Source: Phycisphaerales bacterium (GTDB lineage: Bacteria > Planctomycetota > Phycisphaerae > Phycisphaerales > UBA1924). From it: a DNA stretch of 64,000 nucleotides. The notes beneath the pieces were generated by a model. The model made no database searches. It saw only the letters and a program-made list of their open reading frames with translations, and was not told the origin of the DNA. Below are positions 51,308 to 63,274 of this stretch, one piece after another. The stretch is from positions 1 to 64,000 of the forward strand of contig CANHCQ010000009.1 of the NCBI GenBank assembly GCA_947459215.1, written 5' to 3'. Every line of letters begins with the position of its first letter. Position 1 is the stretch's first letter. The position numbers and the translations under genes were made by a program.

Positions 51308-53263
51308 ATGAAGCTCAAAGGCATCAACCCGATCGAGCAGCACCTGGAGAAGGCCGTCGTCGGCGTGACCGGCCTGGTGTTCCTCGGCGTGATCGCGCAG
51401 CAGTTTCTGACGCAGCCCAATCAGGTCACGGTCGGCAACGCCACGCTGCCTCCCGAGCGAGCCTTCGAGCCGGTGAAGCAAGCCGCCGACACGCTCAAGG
51501 GACGCTTGGAATCGTCGAGCCCCGAGCTTGCCCAGGGCTTCGACGCCGCGGGTTCGGATCTGAAGAAAGAGTTCGACACGCGCGTCTCCGGCGGCGTCGC
51601 CCCACGCAAGTCGATCGGCGGATTCGGTCCGGCGATCGCGCTGGGCGGTGGCACGATCAAGGCGAGCGACGCGATCTACGCGGAACTCTCGCTTCCCGCG
51701 CCCGCGACCGCTATTGCCGCGTCGTACTGGGCGACGATTGCATCCGAAGAAGTGAAGGACGCGCCGGTGTTGGCCGCGATTCTGCCCAAGGAACAGCCCT
51801 ACGACCACGCGTTTGTGAGCGTCGAGTCTTCGTTCAGCGCCAAGTCGTTGATCGAGTCCCTGATGAGCGATCCCGACGGAGCCGGCCCGATCGAGCCCAT
51901 GCCCCAGGGCTGGTGGCGCGAGGGTCTGGAGGTGGTGACCGTTGAAGTGGAGCGCTCACAAGCGGGCAGCGACGGCACATGGTCCGACGGTCAGATGGTG
52001 CCGCCGATGCTCGGCCGCTCGATGTTCATCACGTCGTGGAGCGATTCGGTCAAGACCACCGGGGACATGCAGACGTTCACGGTGCAAGCCAAGGAACGCT
52101 CGACCGAGATCCTGCGTCCCGGGTTCTACAAGACCGTGGCGTCCCGCGCGTGGGAGCCGCCGTCGAAGATGGCCGCGCTGACGGCCGCGAAGATCGACGT
52201 AAACGAGCTGGCGCAGAAGCAAGCCAAGCTCGAGACCGAGAAGAAGAAGCTCGAGGACAAGAAGGCGGAACTGGCAAAGCTTCCGGCAGCCCCGACCCGC
52301 GATCAGCCGGCGACGCGTGAACCGGCCCAGCCCGGTCGGCCGGGCGAGCGGCCCAATCAGCCCCAGCCCGCTCAGCCGCAGCAGCCGCGTGATACCTCGG
52401 CTCCGCAGCGCAATCGCCTCACCAATGAGATCAAGGCGATCGAGCAGGAGATCGGCCGCCTCGAGGCCGACGTGACGCGTCTGAACGCGCTGCAGGGCGG
52501 CGACGCAGCAGTCGCGGTGACGAGCGACAGCGTGCTGTCGAGCGAGACCATCCGGTTCTGGGTGCACGATGCGACGGCACAGCCTGGGGAGAAGTACCGC
52601 TACCGCCTTCGCGTCGGGGTCAACAACCCGCTCTTTGGGCGTGGATCGCTGCTGAAGCAAGAGCAGAAGAAGGCCGCCGACGTGTCGGTGATCAAGGGTC
52701 CGTGGTCGGAATGGAGCTCGCCGGTCGAGGTCGATCGCTCGGAGTACTTCTTCGTCACGTCGGTGACACCGGCGAACGAACTGGGCGAGGCTCGCGCGTC
52801 GGTGGAGCTGTTCAAGTTCTACCTGGGCTACTACCGCAAGCAGACCGCGGGCATGAACATCGGGGACCCGTTGGTCGGCGACATCCCGCTGCCCAAGGCT
52901 TTGGCCGCCGCAGTGAACGTCCCTGCTCCCGCCGCCGCTCCCGCGGCACCGCCGGTGCCCCCGCCGCCGGGCCGCGAGAATCCGCCCGGTGCCAACCCGG
53001 TTCCGGCGGTCCCAGACCCCGTCGCGGCTCCTGCGATCGATTTCCCGGTCCCTGATCGCATCCGCGTGGCCACCAGCGTGCTGCTGCTCGATGTCGCCCA
53101 GGTGCCGGGAAGCTCGGGTTCGCCGGTGTTCGCGGCCATCCTGCGCGACTCCAACGGCAAAATTCAGGTGAAGTCCGCTGAAAACGAGCGGGATTCGGCC
53201 TTGTACAAGCGGCTCGATCTGTCCGTCAAAGCCGGCGAGGCAGCTGCCACGGCGAGGCAGTAA
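51308..53263 (+). CDS. Membrane-anchored coiled-coil protein of the pilus-type operon
   Basis: 651 residues from ATG 51308 (GGAG seven bases upstream). One membrane helix (about 15-33, AVVGVTGLVFLGVIAQQF). A periplasmic region follows, then heptads rich in Lys/Glu (about 298-325, LAQKQAKLETEKKKLEDKKA) and Pro/Gln-rich linker, a second coil (about 375-398) and a C-terminal domain with another Pro/Ala linker. No family is recognised. It is 117 bases behind the PilO-like gene on the same strand and ends just before the rRNA promoter. It may stand in for PilP or scaffold the platform. Confidence 0.55.
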   Translation: MKLKGINPIEQHLEKAVVGVTGLVFLGVIAQQFLTQPNQVTVGNATLPPERAFEPVKQAADTLKGRLESSSPELAQGFDAAGSDLKKEFDTRVSGGVAPRKSIGGFGPAIALGGGTIKASDAIYAELSLPAPATAIAASYWATIASEEVKDAPVLAAILPKEQPYDHAFVSVESSFSAKSLIESLMSDPDGAGPIEPMPQGWWREGLEVVTVEVERSQAGSDGTWSDGQMVPPMLGRSMFITSWSDSVKTTGDMQTFTVQAKERSTEILRPGFYKTVASRAWEPPSKMAALTAAKIDVNELAQKQAKLETEKKKLEDKKAELAKLPAAPTRDQPATREPAQPGRPGERPNQPQPAQPQQPRDTSAPQRNRLTNEIKAIEQEIGRLEADVTRLNALQGGDAAVAVTSDSVLSSETIRFWVHDATAQPGEKYRYRLRVGVNNPLFGRGSLLKQEQKKAADVSVIKGPWSEWSSPVEVDRSEYFFVTSVTPANELGEARASVELFKFYLGYYRKQTAGMNIGDPLVGDIPLPKALAAAVNVPAPAAAPAAPPVPPPPGRENPPGANPVPAVPDPVAAPAIDFPVPDRIRVATSVLLLDVAQVPGSSGSPVFAAILRDSNGKIQVKSAENERDSALYKRLDLSVKAGEAAATARQ

Positions 53264-53904
53264 GGGCGTTTGAGCGATAAAGTTGGATTCTGATCGGTAT
53301 CAAACGTGTCTCGCGGTGGGGGGAGTGAAGGAATCGCGAAGGGGCGCAAGTCGAGATTTCAGGAAGATTTGTGCAGCGGATGGGGTTTTTGAGCCCCCCT
53401 TTGCTTGACCGACGCGGGGGAAGACCTAAAGTTCTCTCCGCCCTTCACCGGGCGATCTGCCGGGATGCGAAAGCAACCGCGGCACCCAGACCGCCGCCTA
53501 GGCGACGGAACGGGCCTCTCTGACAAGCAAAGACTGGAAGAAGAATTGAGCCATGCGACGGCGGGCCGGTTCCAGATGCGAAAGCGTGCTGGGTCGGTTA
53601 GACGGTTGGCATGGTTCACGACGACGTGCGTTCCGAACACTCGGAACGCACGGAAAGAAATGCAAGCAATGTAAGCAAGAAATCGAGTAAGAGATTGGGC
53701 TCTGAGCCAGGTGGATTCGAGCGGGCAACCGCGAGAAAAAGCAGGGCGAGGAGTTGCAATCACTCTTGAAGCGCAAATCAGGTTGATGTGCCGCGAGCAG
53801 GTTCGTAAGAACGAGTGAGCGGCATCTCTGACGAACGTAGCACTTAAATCGGGTGCGAATGCGTCAGGGGCCAATTTGACGAGGAGACGCAAGTCTCGGC
53901 GTCC
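53264..53904 (+). other. rRNA leader region with processing-type hairpin; no 16S rRNA
   Basis: 641 bases between the coiled-coil gene and the 23S start. I see no 16S rRNA, tRNA or gene. A perfect 12-base stem CGTGCGTTCCGA / TCGGAACGCACG with an ACAC loop lies at 53625-53652, a likely RNase III or folding site. A GAGAC-GCAA-GTCTC hairpin (53884-53897) immediately precedes the 23S end helix. Confidence 0.6.
53405..53432 (+). promoter_or_regulatory. Probable rRNA promoter
   Basis: TTGACC at 53405-53410 and TAAAGT at 53427-53432 are separated by 16 bases, a good sigma-70-type pair, upstream of about 470 bases of leader before the 23S. A GGGG-TTTTTGAG-CCCC stem just before it (53382-53398) may end the preceding operon. 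Confidence 0.5.
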
Positions 53905-56671
<2,767 letters not shown>

Positions 56672-56859
56672 AGCCGCCGCGGCATCGGTTGCGACGCAAG
56701 TCGTAAACCACCTCGGCGTGCTTCAAGAGTCGATTTCATGCGTCTCGCTCGGCTCACCCCCGAACGCGACGCAGATTACAACGCTGCTTTCTACCGTCGT
56801 TCTTCTTCCGTCTTCACTTGTTCACTCTGGACCGCGATCCACCGATCGCCTTCCGGTTT

Positions 56860-56965
56860 GTCGGTGACCACAGGCATTGGGAAACACCTGTTCCCATCTC
56901 GAACACAGCAGTTAAGCCGATGCCGCCGATGATACTGCACTGCGGGAAAGTAGGTCATCGCCGAC
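56860..56965 (+). rRNA. rrf: 5S ribosomal RNA
   Basis: About 106 bases. The ends GTCGGTGA and TCATCGCCGAC pair as helix I. Internal hallmarks are CCTGTTCCCATCTCGAACAC, AGTTAAGCCGATGCCGCCGATG and CGGGAAAGTAGG. It follows the 23S by a 188-base spacer (56672-56859) that contains no tRNA. Confidence 0.95.
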
Positions 56966-56968
56966 TTT

Positions 56969-57011
56969 GAGCCCCTTGAGGTAAACCTTGAGGGGCTCTT
57001 TTCTTTTTTGG
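56969..57011 (+). terminator. rRNA operon terminator
   Basis: GAGCCCCT / AGGGGCTC with an inner AGG / CCT stem and a TAAA loop, followed by TTTTCTTTTTT. It lies four bases after the 5S end. A GGATGTCGGATGTCG repeat follows directly. Confidence 0.9.
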
Positions 57012-57040
57012 ATGTCGGATGTCGTCACGGTGCCGCAGCG

Positions 57041-57880
57041 CTACGGCTCCACCGTGTAATCCCGCTTCATCTCCGCCAGCCCGCGCTCGGCCTTCACCCG
57101 CTTCTCCCGCTTCACTTCTTCCAAGAGCCGGAAGTTGTGCTCGATCTTCTCCCGCGTGATCGTGCCGTCGCGGGGGTGGTCGAGGTGCAGACATGTCGCC
57201 ACATACCGCACGTGCATCGTGCCCAGGCCGGCGTGTCGCAGGCGTTCGCCGAACTCGACGTCTTCCTTGCCCCAACCAAACCGCTCGTCGAAGCCGTTGA
57301 TCTTCTCCGCGTCGCTCTTCCAGCACGACGCATTGGGTGCGCTGAACCGTGCTGGCGTGAAGTTCACCAGGTCCATCGGTCCCGCCAACACCCGCGGCAG
57401 GTACACCTTCACCATCGAGCGCCGCCACTTCATCCCGTTCTCGCTCAGCCACTTCGCCGAGAACGGCCGCCGCGCCAGCACATCCTCCGCCGTGATCTTC
57501 TCCGATACCGCCGTGTTCAAGCGCAGATCCCCGCCGCCCAGGAACCGGCCCGGCCGGGCGTAGCGAGCGTGGTTCCGCAGCCAATCACAACGGTGGATGC
57601 AATCGCCGTCGGTGAAGACGAGATAGTCCCCGCTCGACTCGGTGATGCACTTGTTCATGATCGCGCACTTGCGCCAGCCGTCGTGCTCCTGCCGCACGTG
57701 GATCACCGGGAATTTCACCGTCTTGCGGAACGCCCGGATCACATCGCGCGTCGAATCACCCGACCCGTCATCGCCCACGATCACCTCGTGCGGCGGCGAG
57801 TCTTGCCCCGCCATGCTCGCCAGCGTCCGCACAAGGTAGTGGGGGCGTTCGTAGGTCCCGATGATTACGGATACTCGCAT
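57041..57880 (-). CDS. Family 2 glycosyltransferase with galactosyltransferase-like C-terminus
   Basis: 279 residues. GT-A core: MRVSVIIGTYERPHYLVRTL, VGDDGSGDSTRDVI and the DxD in FTDGDCIHR. The later segment GWGKEDVEFGERLRHAG is the W-G-x-E-D motif of the Glyco_transf_7C region, which in chondroitin and galactosyl transferases carries the catalytic acid. The last 35 residues form a Lys/Arg-rich helix (EEVKREKRVKAERGLAEMK). It probably adds a sugar to a surface glycan. It is convergent with the rRNA operon. Confidence 0.82.
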   Translation of the reverse strand: MRVSVIIGTYERPHYLVRTLASMAGQDSPPHEVIVGDDGSGDSTRDVIRAFRKTVKFPVIHVRQEHDGWRKCAIMNKCITESSGDYLVFTDGDCIHRCDWLRNHARYARPGRFLGGGDLRLNTAVSEKITAEDVLARRPFSAKWLSENGMKWRRSMVKVYLPRVLAGPMDLVNFTPARFSAPNASCWKSDAEKINGFDERFGWGKEDVEFGERLRHAGLGTMHVRYVATCLHLDHPRDGTITREKIEHNFRLLEEVKREKRVKAERGLAEMKRDYTVEP

Positions 57881-58145
57881 GTGGATCCCTGGAATGAAGA
57901 TTGAAGCCTAAGGCCTCGCCGATCGTGGCGTTGTGGTCATTCTGCGGTTTCTCGCGTGAGCATCCACTGTGCGGGCTCGATGCCGGGTCTTCGTGTGTGG
58001 GTGCAATCCTTTGAAGAGGCGTGCGGAATGAGGTCGCGGTCGCTTGTTGTATCTCAATCCTGATGTCTGTTGACCGAACCCATCGCACGCACTGTGGTAC
58101 AAACATCTGCCTCGCGCGATTCGGTTGGTGGGCAGGGAGATCGTC

Positions 58146-60614
58146 ATGGCTGAAACGAATTCAACCAGCGGACCGTCGATGGAGCCCCGCCCTGTGGACT
58201 TCGTGACGCCGCAGCTCACGCTGCGTGCCGTGCTGACCGGCATGCTTCTCGGCGGCACGCTTTCGATCTGCAACGTCTACGTGGGTCTGAAGATCGGCTG
58301 GGGCCTGGGCATGTCGATCACCGGCATCCTGTTGGCCTTTGCGTTCTGGCACGCCATCGCCCGGGTATCCGGTGGACGTGTGCGTCCCCTGACGCTCCTG
58401 GAGAACAACATTAACCAGGCCTCGTGTTCCGCCGCCGCGGCCGTCAGTAGCGCGGGCCTCGTGAGCGCGATCCCCGCGCTCACCATGCTCGACGGCACGC
58501 AGTTCACTTGGTTCATGCTCACGTCGTGGATCTTCGTCGTCTGCCTTGTCGGCATCACCGTCGCCAGCGGGCTGCGCCGGCAGATGATCGTGGTCGATGC
58601 GCTGGCGTTCCCCAGTGGCCGCGCTTGTGCCGAACTGCTCAAGGAGATCTACAGCGCCGGAACCGAAGCGCTCAAGCGCGTCGCCATGATGGGCGCCGCG
58701 GCGGTGGTGGGAGGCACCGTGCAGGTGCTCGTCATCCTCCAACTGCTCAAGGCGCAGTGGTTCGGCCTGACCATCAAGGGCCACACCGCTCAATCGCTGA
58801 CGTGGACGCTCGATCCCAGTCTGCTGCTCGTGGGGGTCGGTGGCCTCATCGGCTTCCGAGCCGGCGTCTCGCTGCTGATCGGAGCCATCCTCGCGTGGGG
58901 CGTGTTCGCACCGTGGCTGGCCGACAGCGGCAGGGCCAAGCTCACCGCGACCGAAACGCTCATCGCGTTGCCCGCGGGGCTTGAACTGCCCGCCGCGGGC
59001 GAGCTGGAGTACCGCGAGAGCCGCTACCAACTGCTCCACCGCGGCGTAATGACCGATCCGCGCCACGCCGAGCTTCGTGCTCTCTCGCCCGACCCCGCGT
59101 GGACCGGCGCCATCGACAAACTCCGCGCTGAGTCCCAGCTCACCACGCGGCCGGAGCTGATGAACTACACGACCGCGCGTCCGCTCGTCAGCAGCGTGCC
59201 GCTCGAGTCGTGGCCCCGCGATGTCATCATCCCCGGCTCGTACGCCGGGCGGCTGCGGTACGACGCGGCGTCGGGCCGCCTGATCGCCCGCGGGCCCGTG
59301 CCCACCACGGTCGCAGATGAACTGCGCAAGCGTGTTCGGGATGCGAAGACCGCGCACGCAGGCGATCCGGCCCGCGTGGCCACGCTCGATGCGAAGGCCG
59401 CGGCGCTCGAGGCCCTGATCGCCAAGGCAAGCGAGGCGCGTCCCCCCGCGACGATTCCCGCCTCGCTCGCCGATGTGCTCGCGTTCGATGCCGCGACAGG
59501 CCTGCTCACGCTCAAGGGCTCCCCGACTAAGGAGCAGTCCGACGCGCTGCGTGCCATGTCGTCCGATCCCGACTGGCAGCTCACCGCCGGCTTGCTGCTC
59601 GACGGCGCTTCGTTCCGCAAGGTCACGCCCAACCAGACCGATCTGGTGGAATGGCTGATGTGGCCGGGCGTCACCCTCATGGTCGTCTCCGCGCTCGTGT
59701 CGTTCTCGTTCAGCGGCCCCGCCATGATCCGGGCGTTCCGCCGCAGCGGTGGCAGGGCGGATCCCGCGCAGAGCGCGGACATCGGCGATATCAGCCGCGG
59801 CTGGTTCCTTGGCGGAATGACCGTCGCCCTGATCCTGGCCGTGACGCTGCAGGTTGCGTTCTTCGACATCGCGTGGTGGGCGGCGGCGATCGCGGTGCTG
59901 CTCTCGTTCGCGCTCGCCGTGGTCGCGTGCCGCGTGTCGGGCGAAACCAACGTCTCGCCCGTCGGCGCAATGGGCAAGGTGACGCAGCTGACGTTCGCGG
60001 GTCTCGCGCCCAAGGACGCGGCGGCAAACCTCATGACCGCCAGCGTCAGCGCCGGGGCCGCGACCCAATCGGCGGACCTGATGCACGACTTCAAGTGCGG
60101 CCATCTGATCGGCGCCGTTCCGCGCCAGCAGGTCGCAGGCCAGATCCTCGGCTCGCTCGCGGGCGCCATCGTCGGCTCGGCGTTCTATCTCGTCCTGATC
60201 CCCAATCCCCGGGAGATGCTGCTCACCGAAGACTGGCCCGCACCCGCGGTGGCACAGTGGAAGGCAGTGGCGGAGCTCTTCCAGACTGGTTTCGACGCGC
60301 TGCCTGCTGGCACGCCCCAGGCGATGCTCGTGGCCGCGGTCCTGGGTGTGCTGCTGCCTGTACTCGACAAGCTTCTGCCGAGGAAACTCGCGGCGTGGGT
60401 GCCATCGGCCTCTGCGCTCGGCCTTGCGTTCGTGCTGCCCGCCCGCAACTCGCTGAGCATGTTCCTCGGCGCGCTGCTGGGCGCGATCGTCGGGCGGTTC
60501 TTCCCCCGCTGGTCCGAGCGCTTCTTCGTCACGATCTGCGCCGGCATCATCGCTGGCGAGAGCCTCGTCGGTGCCGGCGATGCGCTGCGGCTGGTGTTCC
60601 TTGGACTGCGCTGA
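58146..60614 (+). CDS. OPT-family oligopeptide/metal-chelate transporter with repeat insert
   Basis: 822 residues from ATG 58146 (AGGGAGA upstream). The N-terminal half shows OPT family stretches: LTLRAVLTGMLLGGTLSICNVYVGLKIGW, NNINQASCSAAAAVSSAG and DALAFPSGRACAELL. The C-terminal half has GETNVSPVGAMGKVTQL. Together about 14 membrane segments are expected. Residues about 275-495 are a soluble insert with three copies of a roughly 35-residue motif (near 286-322, 368-398 and 444-478; e.g. LAFDAATGLLTLKG, LRYDAASGRLIARG). Family members carry peptides or metal chelates by proton symport. Confidence 0.82.
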   Translation: MAETNSTSGPSMEPRPVDFVTPQLTLRAVLTGMLLGGTLSICNVYVGLKIGWGLGMSITGILLAFAFWHAIARVSGGRVRPLTLLENNINQASCSAAAAVSSAGLVSAIPALTMLDGTQFTWFMLTSWIFVVCLVGITVASGLRRQMIVVDALAFPSGRACAELLKEIYSAGTEALKRVAMMGAAAVVGGTVQVLVILQLLKAQWFGLTIKGHTAQSLTWTLDPSLLLVGVGGLIGFRAGVSLLIGAILAWGVFAPWLADSGRAKLTATETLIALPAGLELPAAGELEYRESRYQLLHRGVMTDPRHAELRALSPDPAWTGAIDKLRAESQLTTRPELMNYTTARPLVSSVPLESWPRDVIIPGSYAGRLRYDAASGRLIARGPVPTTVADELRKRVRDAKTAHAGDPARVATLDAKAAALEALIAKASEARPPATIPASLADVLAFDAATGLLTLKGSPTKEQSDALRAMSSDPDWQLTAGLLLDGASFRKVTPNQTDLVEWLMWPGVTLMVVSALVSFSFSGPAMIRAFRRSGGRADPAQSADIGDISRGWFLGGMTVALILAVTLQVAFFDIAWWAAAIAVLLSFALAVVACRVSGETNVSPVGAMGKVTQLTFAGLAPKDAAANLMTASVSAGAATQSADLMHDFKCGHLIGAVPRQQVAGQILGSLAGAIVGSAFYLVLIPNPREMLLTEDWPAPAVAQWKAVAELFQTGFDALPAGTPQAMLVAAVLGVLLPVLDKLLPRKLAAWVPSASALGLAFVLPARNSLSMFLGALLGAIVGRFFPRWSERFFVTICAGIIAGESLVGAGDALRLVFLGLR

Positions 60615-60623
60615 GCAGGTTGC

Positions 60624-61580
60624 TTACCGCGGAAGCGCGAGGAGGCGCACAACCTCCTGCGCGCAGCCCCAGCAGAGCGTGTACCCCGCGCCGCCGTGGC
60701 CGTAGTTGTGCACGATCCGCGGCTCGTCACCGTCGCGCTCGAGCCGCACGCTGGGACGGAACGGCCGCAGCCCCGCCCGCTCGCGGATCACGCGGCCCGG
60801 ATGCAGCCCGAGCTGCTCTGCACGATTCAGAATCGTCCGTGTCATCTCCAGCGTGGTGACCGTTGGCCGATCATCCGGCGACGGCTCGGCGCACCCACCG
60901 AGCACGACCTCGTTACGGCGGGGGATGGTGTAGAACATCTCCCGCTCATCGCGTTCGTCGCCGAGGCATTCGTGCAGATCGAGCCCGCCCGGTTCGGTGA
61001 CAACGACTTGGCCATAGACGCCGACAAGGTCGCGGTCGCCGGTCAGGCTGCGTGCCGCCAGGCCGGTGCAGTTCACGAGGGCATCGGCGCTCTCCGCGGC
61101 GAGGGTCTCGCGCAGCGACGACACCGTCTGCACACGGACGCGGGTTTGTAGGCTTGCCGCCAACCACGCCATGAACAGCCGCGGCTCAGCTCGCGGCGCG
61201 GCGAACTTCCAGGCGTGCGTCGCACCCTTCGGAAGCGGCGCGCCGTGCAGCTCGCGCACGAGCTCCAGGTCCGGGGTTGCGTCCGCCCACCACGGCCGCG
61301 TGTCGTCGTTCGCCAACTCAAAGCGTGTGAGGACATCGACACCCGCTTCGGGCGTGGTCCGCGCCAGTTCCAGCATCCATGTCCGCGTCGCCGCCGCCCA
61401 CGCCGGCACCTTGTCCACCGGGCCGACCTTGAACGGATACCACACCGCCCCCGCAACAAACGAGACGATCGAGTCGCCGGCGTCCTTCGCCAGGATCACA
61501 ACCTCGTGCCCTTCGCGCTCCAGCGCCAGGGCCGTGCTGAGCCCGATGACACCCGCCCCGATCACAACAATTCTGGCCAT
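60624..61580 (-). CDS. FAD-dependent D-amino-acid oxidase
   Basis: 318 residues, near the usual 340. The Rossmann loop GAGVIGLSTALALE at the start binds FAD. Family features follow: VAGAVWYPF where eukaryotic DAAO has the AAGVWWP-type segment, VNCTGLAARSL with the second FAD contact, YTIPRRNEVVLGGCAE, RAGLRPFRP and the end VHNYGHGGAGYTLCWG, the DAAO signature with the substrate-binding Arg/Tyr region nearby. It oxidises D-amino acids to keto acids, making H2O2, possibly with wall-derived amino acids. It is convergent with the OPT gene. Confidence 0.88.
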   Translation of the reverse strand: MARIVVIGAGVIGLSTALALEREGHEVVILAKDAGDSIVSFVAGAVWYPFKVGPVDKVPAWAAATRTWMLELARTTPEAGVDVLTRFELANDDTRPWWADATPDLELVRELHGAPLPKGATHAWKFAAPRAEPRLFMAWLAASLQTRVRVQTVSSLRETLAAESADALVNCTGLAARSLTGDRDLVGVYGQVVVTEPGGLDLHECLGDERDEREMFYTIPRRNEVVLGGCAEPSPDDRPTVTTLEMTRTILNRAEQLGLHPGRVIRERAGLRPFRPSVRLERDGDEPRIVHNYGHGGAGYTLCWGCAQEVVRLLALPR

Positions 61581-61699
61581 GCGGGAGCGTAGTAGTCGGC
61601 AAGCTGGCCCGAACCCCGCGCGTGCCGCCGGAGCGAGATCGGATTTCTCTGGGAACCACCGGAAACGAGTGACGCGAATGGATAGTGAGAGGTTCTGTT

Positions 61700-63274
61700 A
61701 TGCTTACCCCGATGCGAAGGCTTGGCCAGCTTCTCACGCTGATCGCGATGCTGACGCTGGCGCGCCTCGCGGGTGCCGACGGCAAGGTGTTCACCCACGC
61801 CGCCCCGGCGGAGATTCCCAGCCAATCGGCTCTCATTGCCTACGACGGCAAGGTGCAAACGCTCGCCATTGAGACTCGCTTCGTCGCGGAAGGGAAAGAC
61901 TTCGCGTGGGTGGTGCCCCTCCCGGCGGTGCCCGAGATCGAGCCCGGCACGCCCGGTATGTTCGCGTCGCTGCGGGCGATGTTCCTTCCAGACATCATCA
62001 GCTCCACCAACACCCCCGTGTCATTGATGGTCGTCTTGCTCATCCTGCTTGTGCTTGGTGTGTGGGGCACGTTGCTCGGCGCAGGACCGATTTGGAGGAT
62101 CATCCTCTACTTTACTGCTGGGCTATCGGTCTTCGGTTCATGCCTGCTGCTTCCCGCGCTGGGCGTCGCTCGCAGCGCGGTGGGCGGCGACGCCGTCGAA
62201 GTCGTCGACCGAACGGTCATCGGCGAGTTCGAGCTTGAGACCGTGCGTTCGGCCGACGCGGATGCTCTGAGCGAATGGTTGCGTGCACGCGGGTTCGCTG
62301 TCCCTGATTCCGCTCGCAAAGCGGTCCATGCGTACGTCAAGGACGGTTGGGTCTTCGTCGCCGTCAAGCTGCGTCGTGAGTTCGCGGGGGCCGACCTCAC
62401 CGCCCCGACGCCGCTCGTGTTCCGGTTTCCCTCGCGTTCGTGCATCTATCCGATGCGGCTGACCGGCGCCGGCGCGTCGGCACCCTTGGATGTCGAGCTC
62501 TATGTGTTCGCGGATCGTGCTGCGACGGCTCGGGGCTTCAAGAGCGTCCGCCACAGCACGGTCGTGGTTGTCGAAGACGACGATCATCCGCCGCCGTCAG
62601 AGAACTCGGCGATTCGCGTCAGCCATCGGCGTGTGCGTGAATTGGTCGGCGGCTCCACGCACGCCACGCTGCTGCGGGCCACTCTCCGCCCGGCTCAAAT
62701 GGCTTCTGACGTCATCATCGACCTCGGTGAACGCCGCGAGCACGGCAGCGTTGCGATCGGCCGCTCGGCTTTGTATCACGCGGCGGTCTGCGGCGGGCTC
62801 ATTGTCTCCAGCGCCGTGGGAACGTACTACCTCTTTCGCCGGGCGCGGCCAGGTAGGGCCCATCGGCCTTGGGTGTTCGTGCGGAATAGTGCTTTGGTCG
62901 GCGCGGCTGTGGCGATTCTGGTGTCGGCGGCTTTGCCTTCTGTGCAAGAGGTCAGAGGAGGACGGTTCGAGTTCATGAACGCGACTCGAGTGCGATATCA
63001 ACTCGAAGCGATCATTGATGACATCCCTGAAGACGCTACGGATGCACAGATCGGCGCGATGATGCTTCAGGCTGCCGCGGCGGATCGACCAAACCTCCGG
63101 CTTCCAAAGCATGAAGACTCACCCGGGAACTTCACAGTCCGCCGGGTCGACGGTGGATTCGAGGTCTCTGTCTACACATGGCGAGGTCAAGAGCGAACAG
63201 ACCGAGTCGAATCTAGTACTCGTACCCGCTTTCCTGCACCTGCATCGCCTGCCACGCTCCCAGCCCGCCGATGA
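61700..63274 (+). CDS. DUF2330-type membrane protein
   Basis: 524 residues from ATG 61700 (ATG 61712 also possible). A signal peptide (LLTLIAMLTLARLAGADG) leads the DUF2330 start: KVFTHAAPAEIPSQSALIAYDG and FAWVVPLPAVPEIEPGT. Two close membrane helices follow (about 112-155), then an extracellular domain with Arg-rich beta strands and another helix pair at about 358-425. Function is unknown. The last 62 bases overlap the end of the convergent membrane gene. Confidence 0.72.
   Translation: MLTPMRRLGQLLTLIAMLTLARLAGADGKVFTHAAPAEIPSQSALIAYDGKVQTLAIETRFVAEGKDFAWVVPLPAVPEIEPGTPGMFASLRAMFLPDIISSTNTPVSLMVVLLILLVLGVWGTLLGAGPIWRIILYFTAGLSVFGSCLLLPALGVARSAVGGDAVEVVDRTVIGEFELETVRSADADALSEWLRARGFAVPDSARKAVHAYVKDGWVFVAVKLRREFAGADLTAPTPLVFRFPSRSCIYPMRLTGAGASAPLDVELYVFADRAATARGFKSVRHSTVVVVEDDDHPPPSENSAIRVSHRRVRELVGGSTHATLLRATLRPAQMASDVIIDLGERREHGSVAIGRSALYHAAVCGGLIVSSAVGTYYLFRRARPGRAHRPWVFVRNSALVGAAVAILVSAALPSVQEVRGGRFEFMNATRVRYQLEAIIDDIPEDATDAQIGAMMLQAAAADRPNLRLPKHEDSPGNFTVRRVDGGFEVSVYTWRGQERTDRVESSTRTRFPAPASPATLPARR

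Noticed and set aside
53264-53904. Search for a 16S rRNA or tRNA ahead of the 23S.
   Set aside because: None of the conserved 16S blocks or a tRNA cloverleaf with a TTCRA loop is present.
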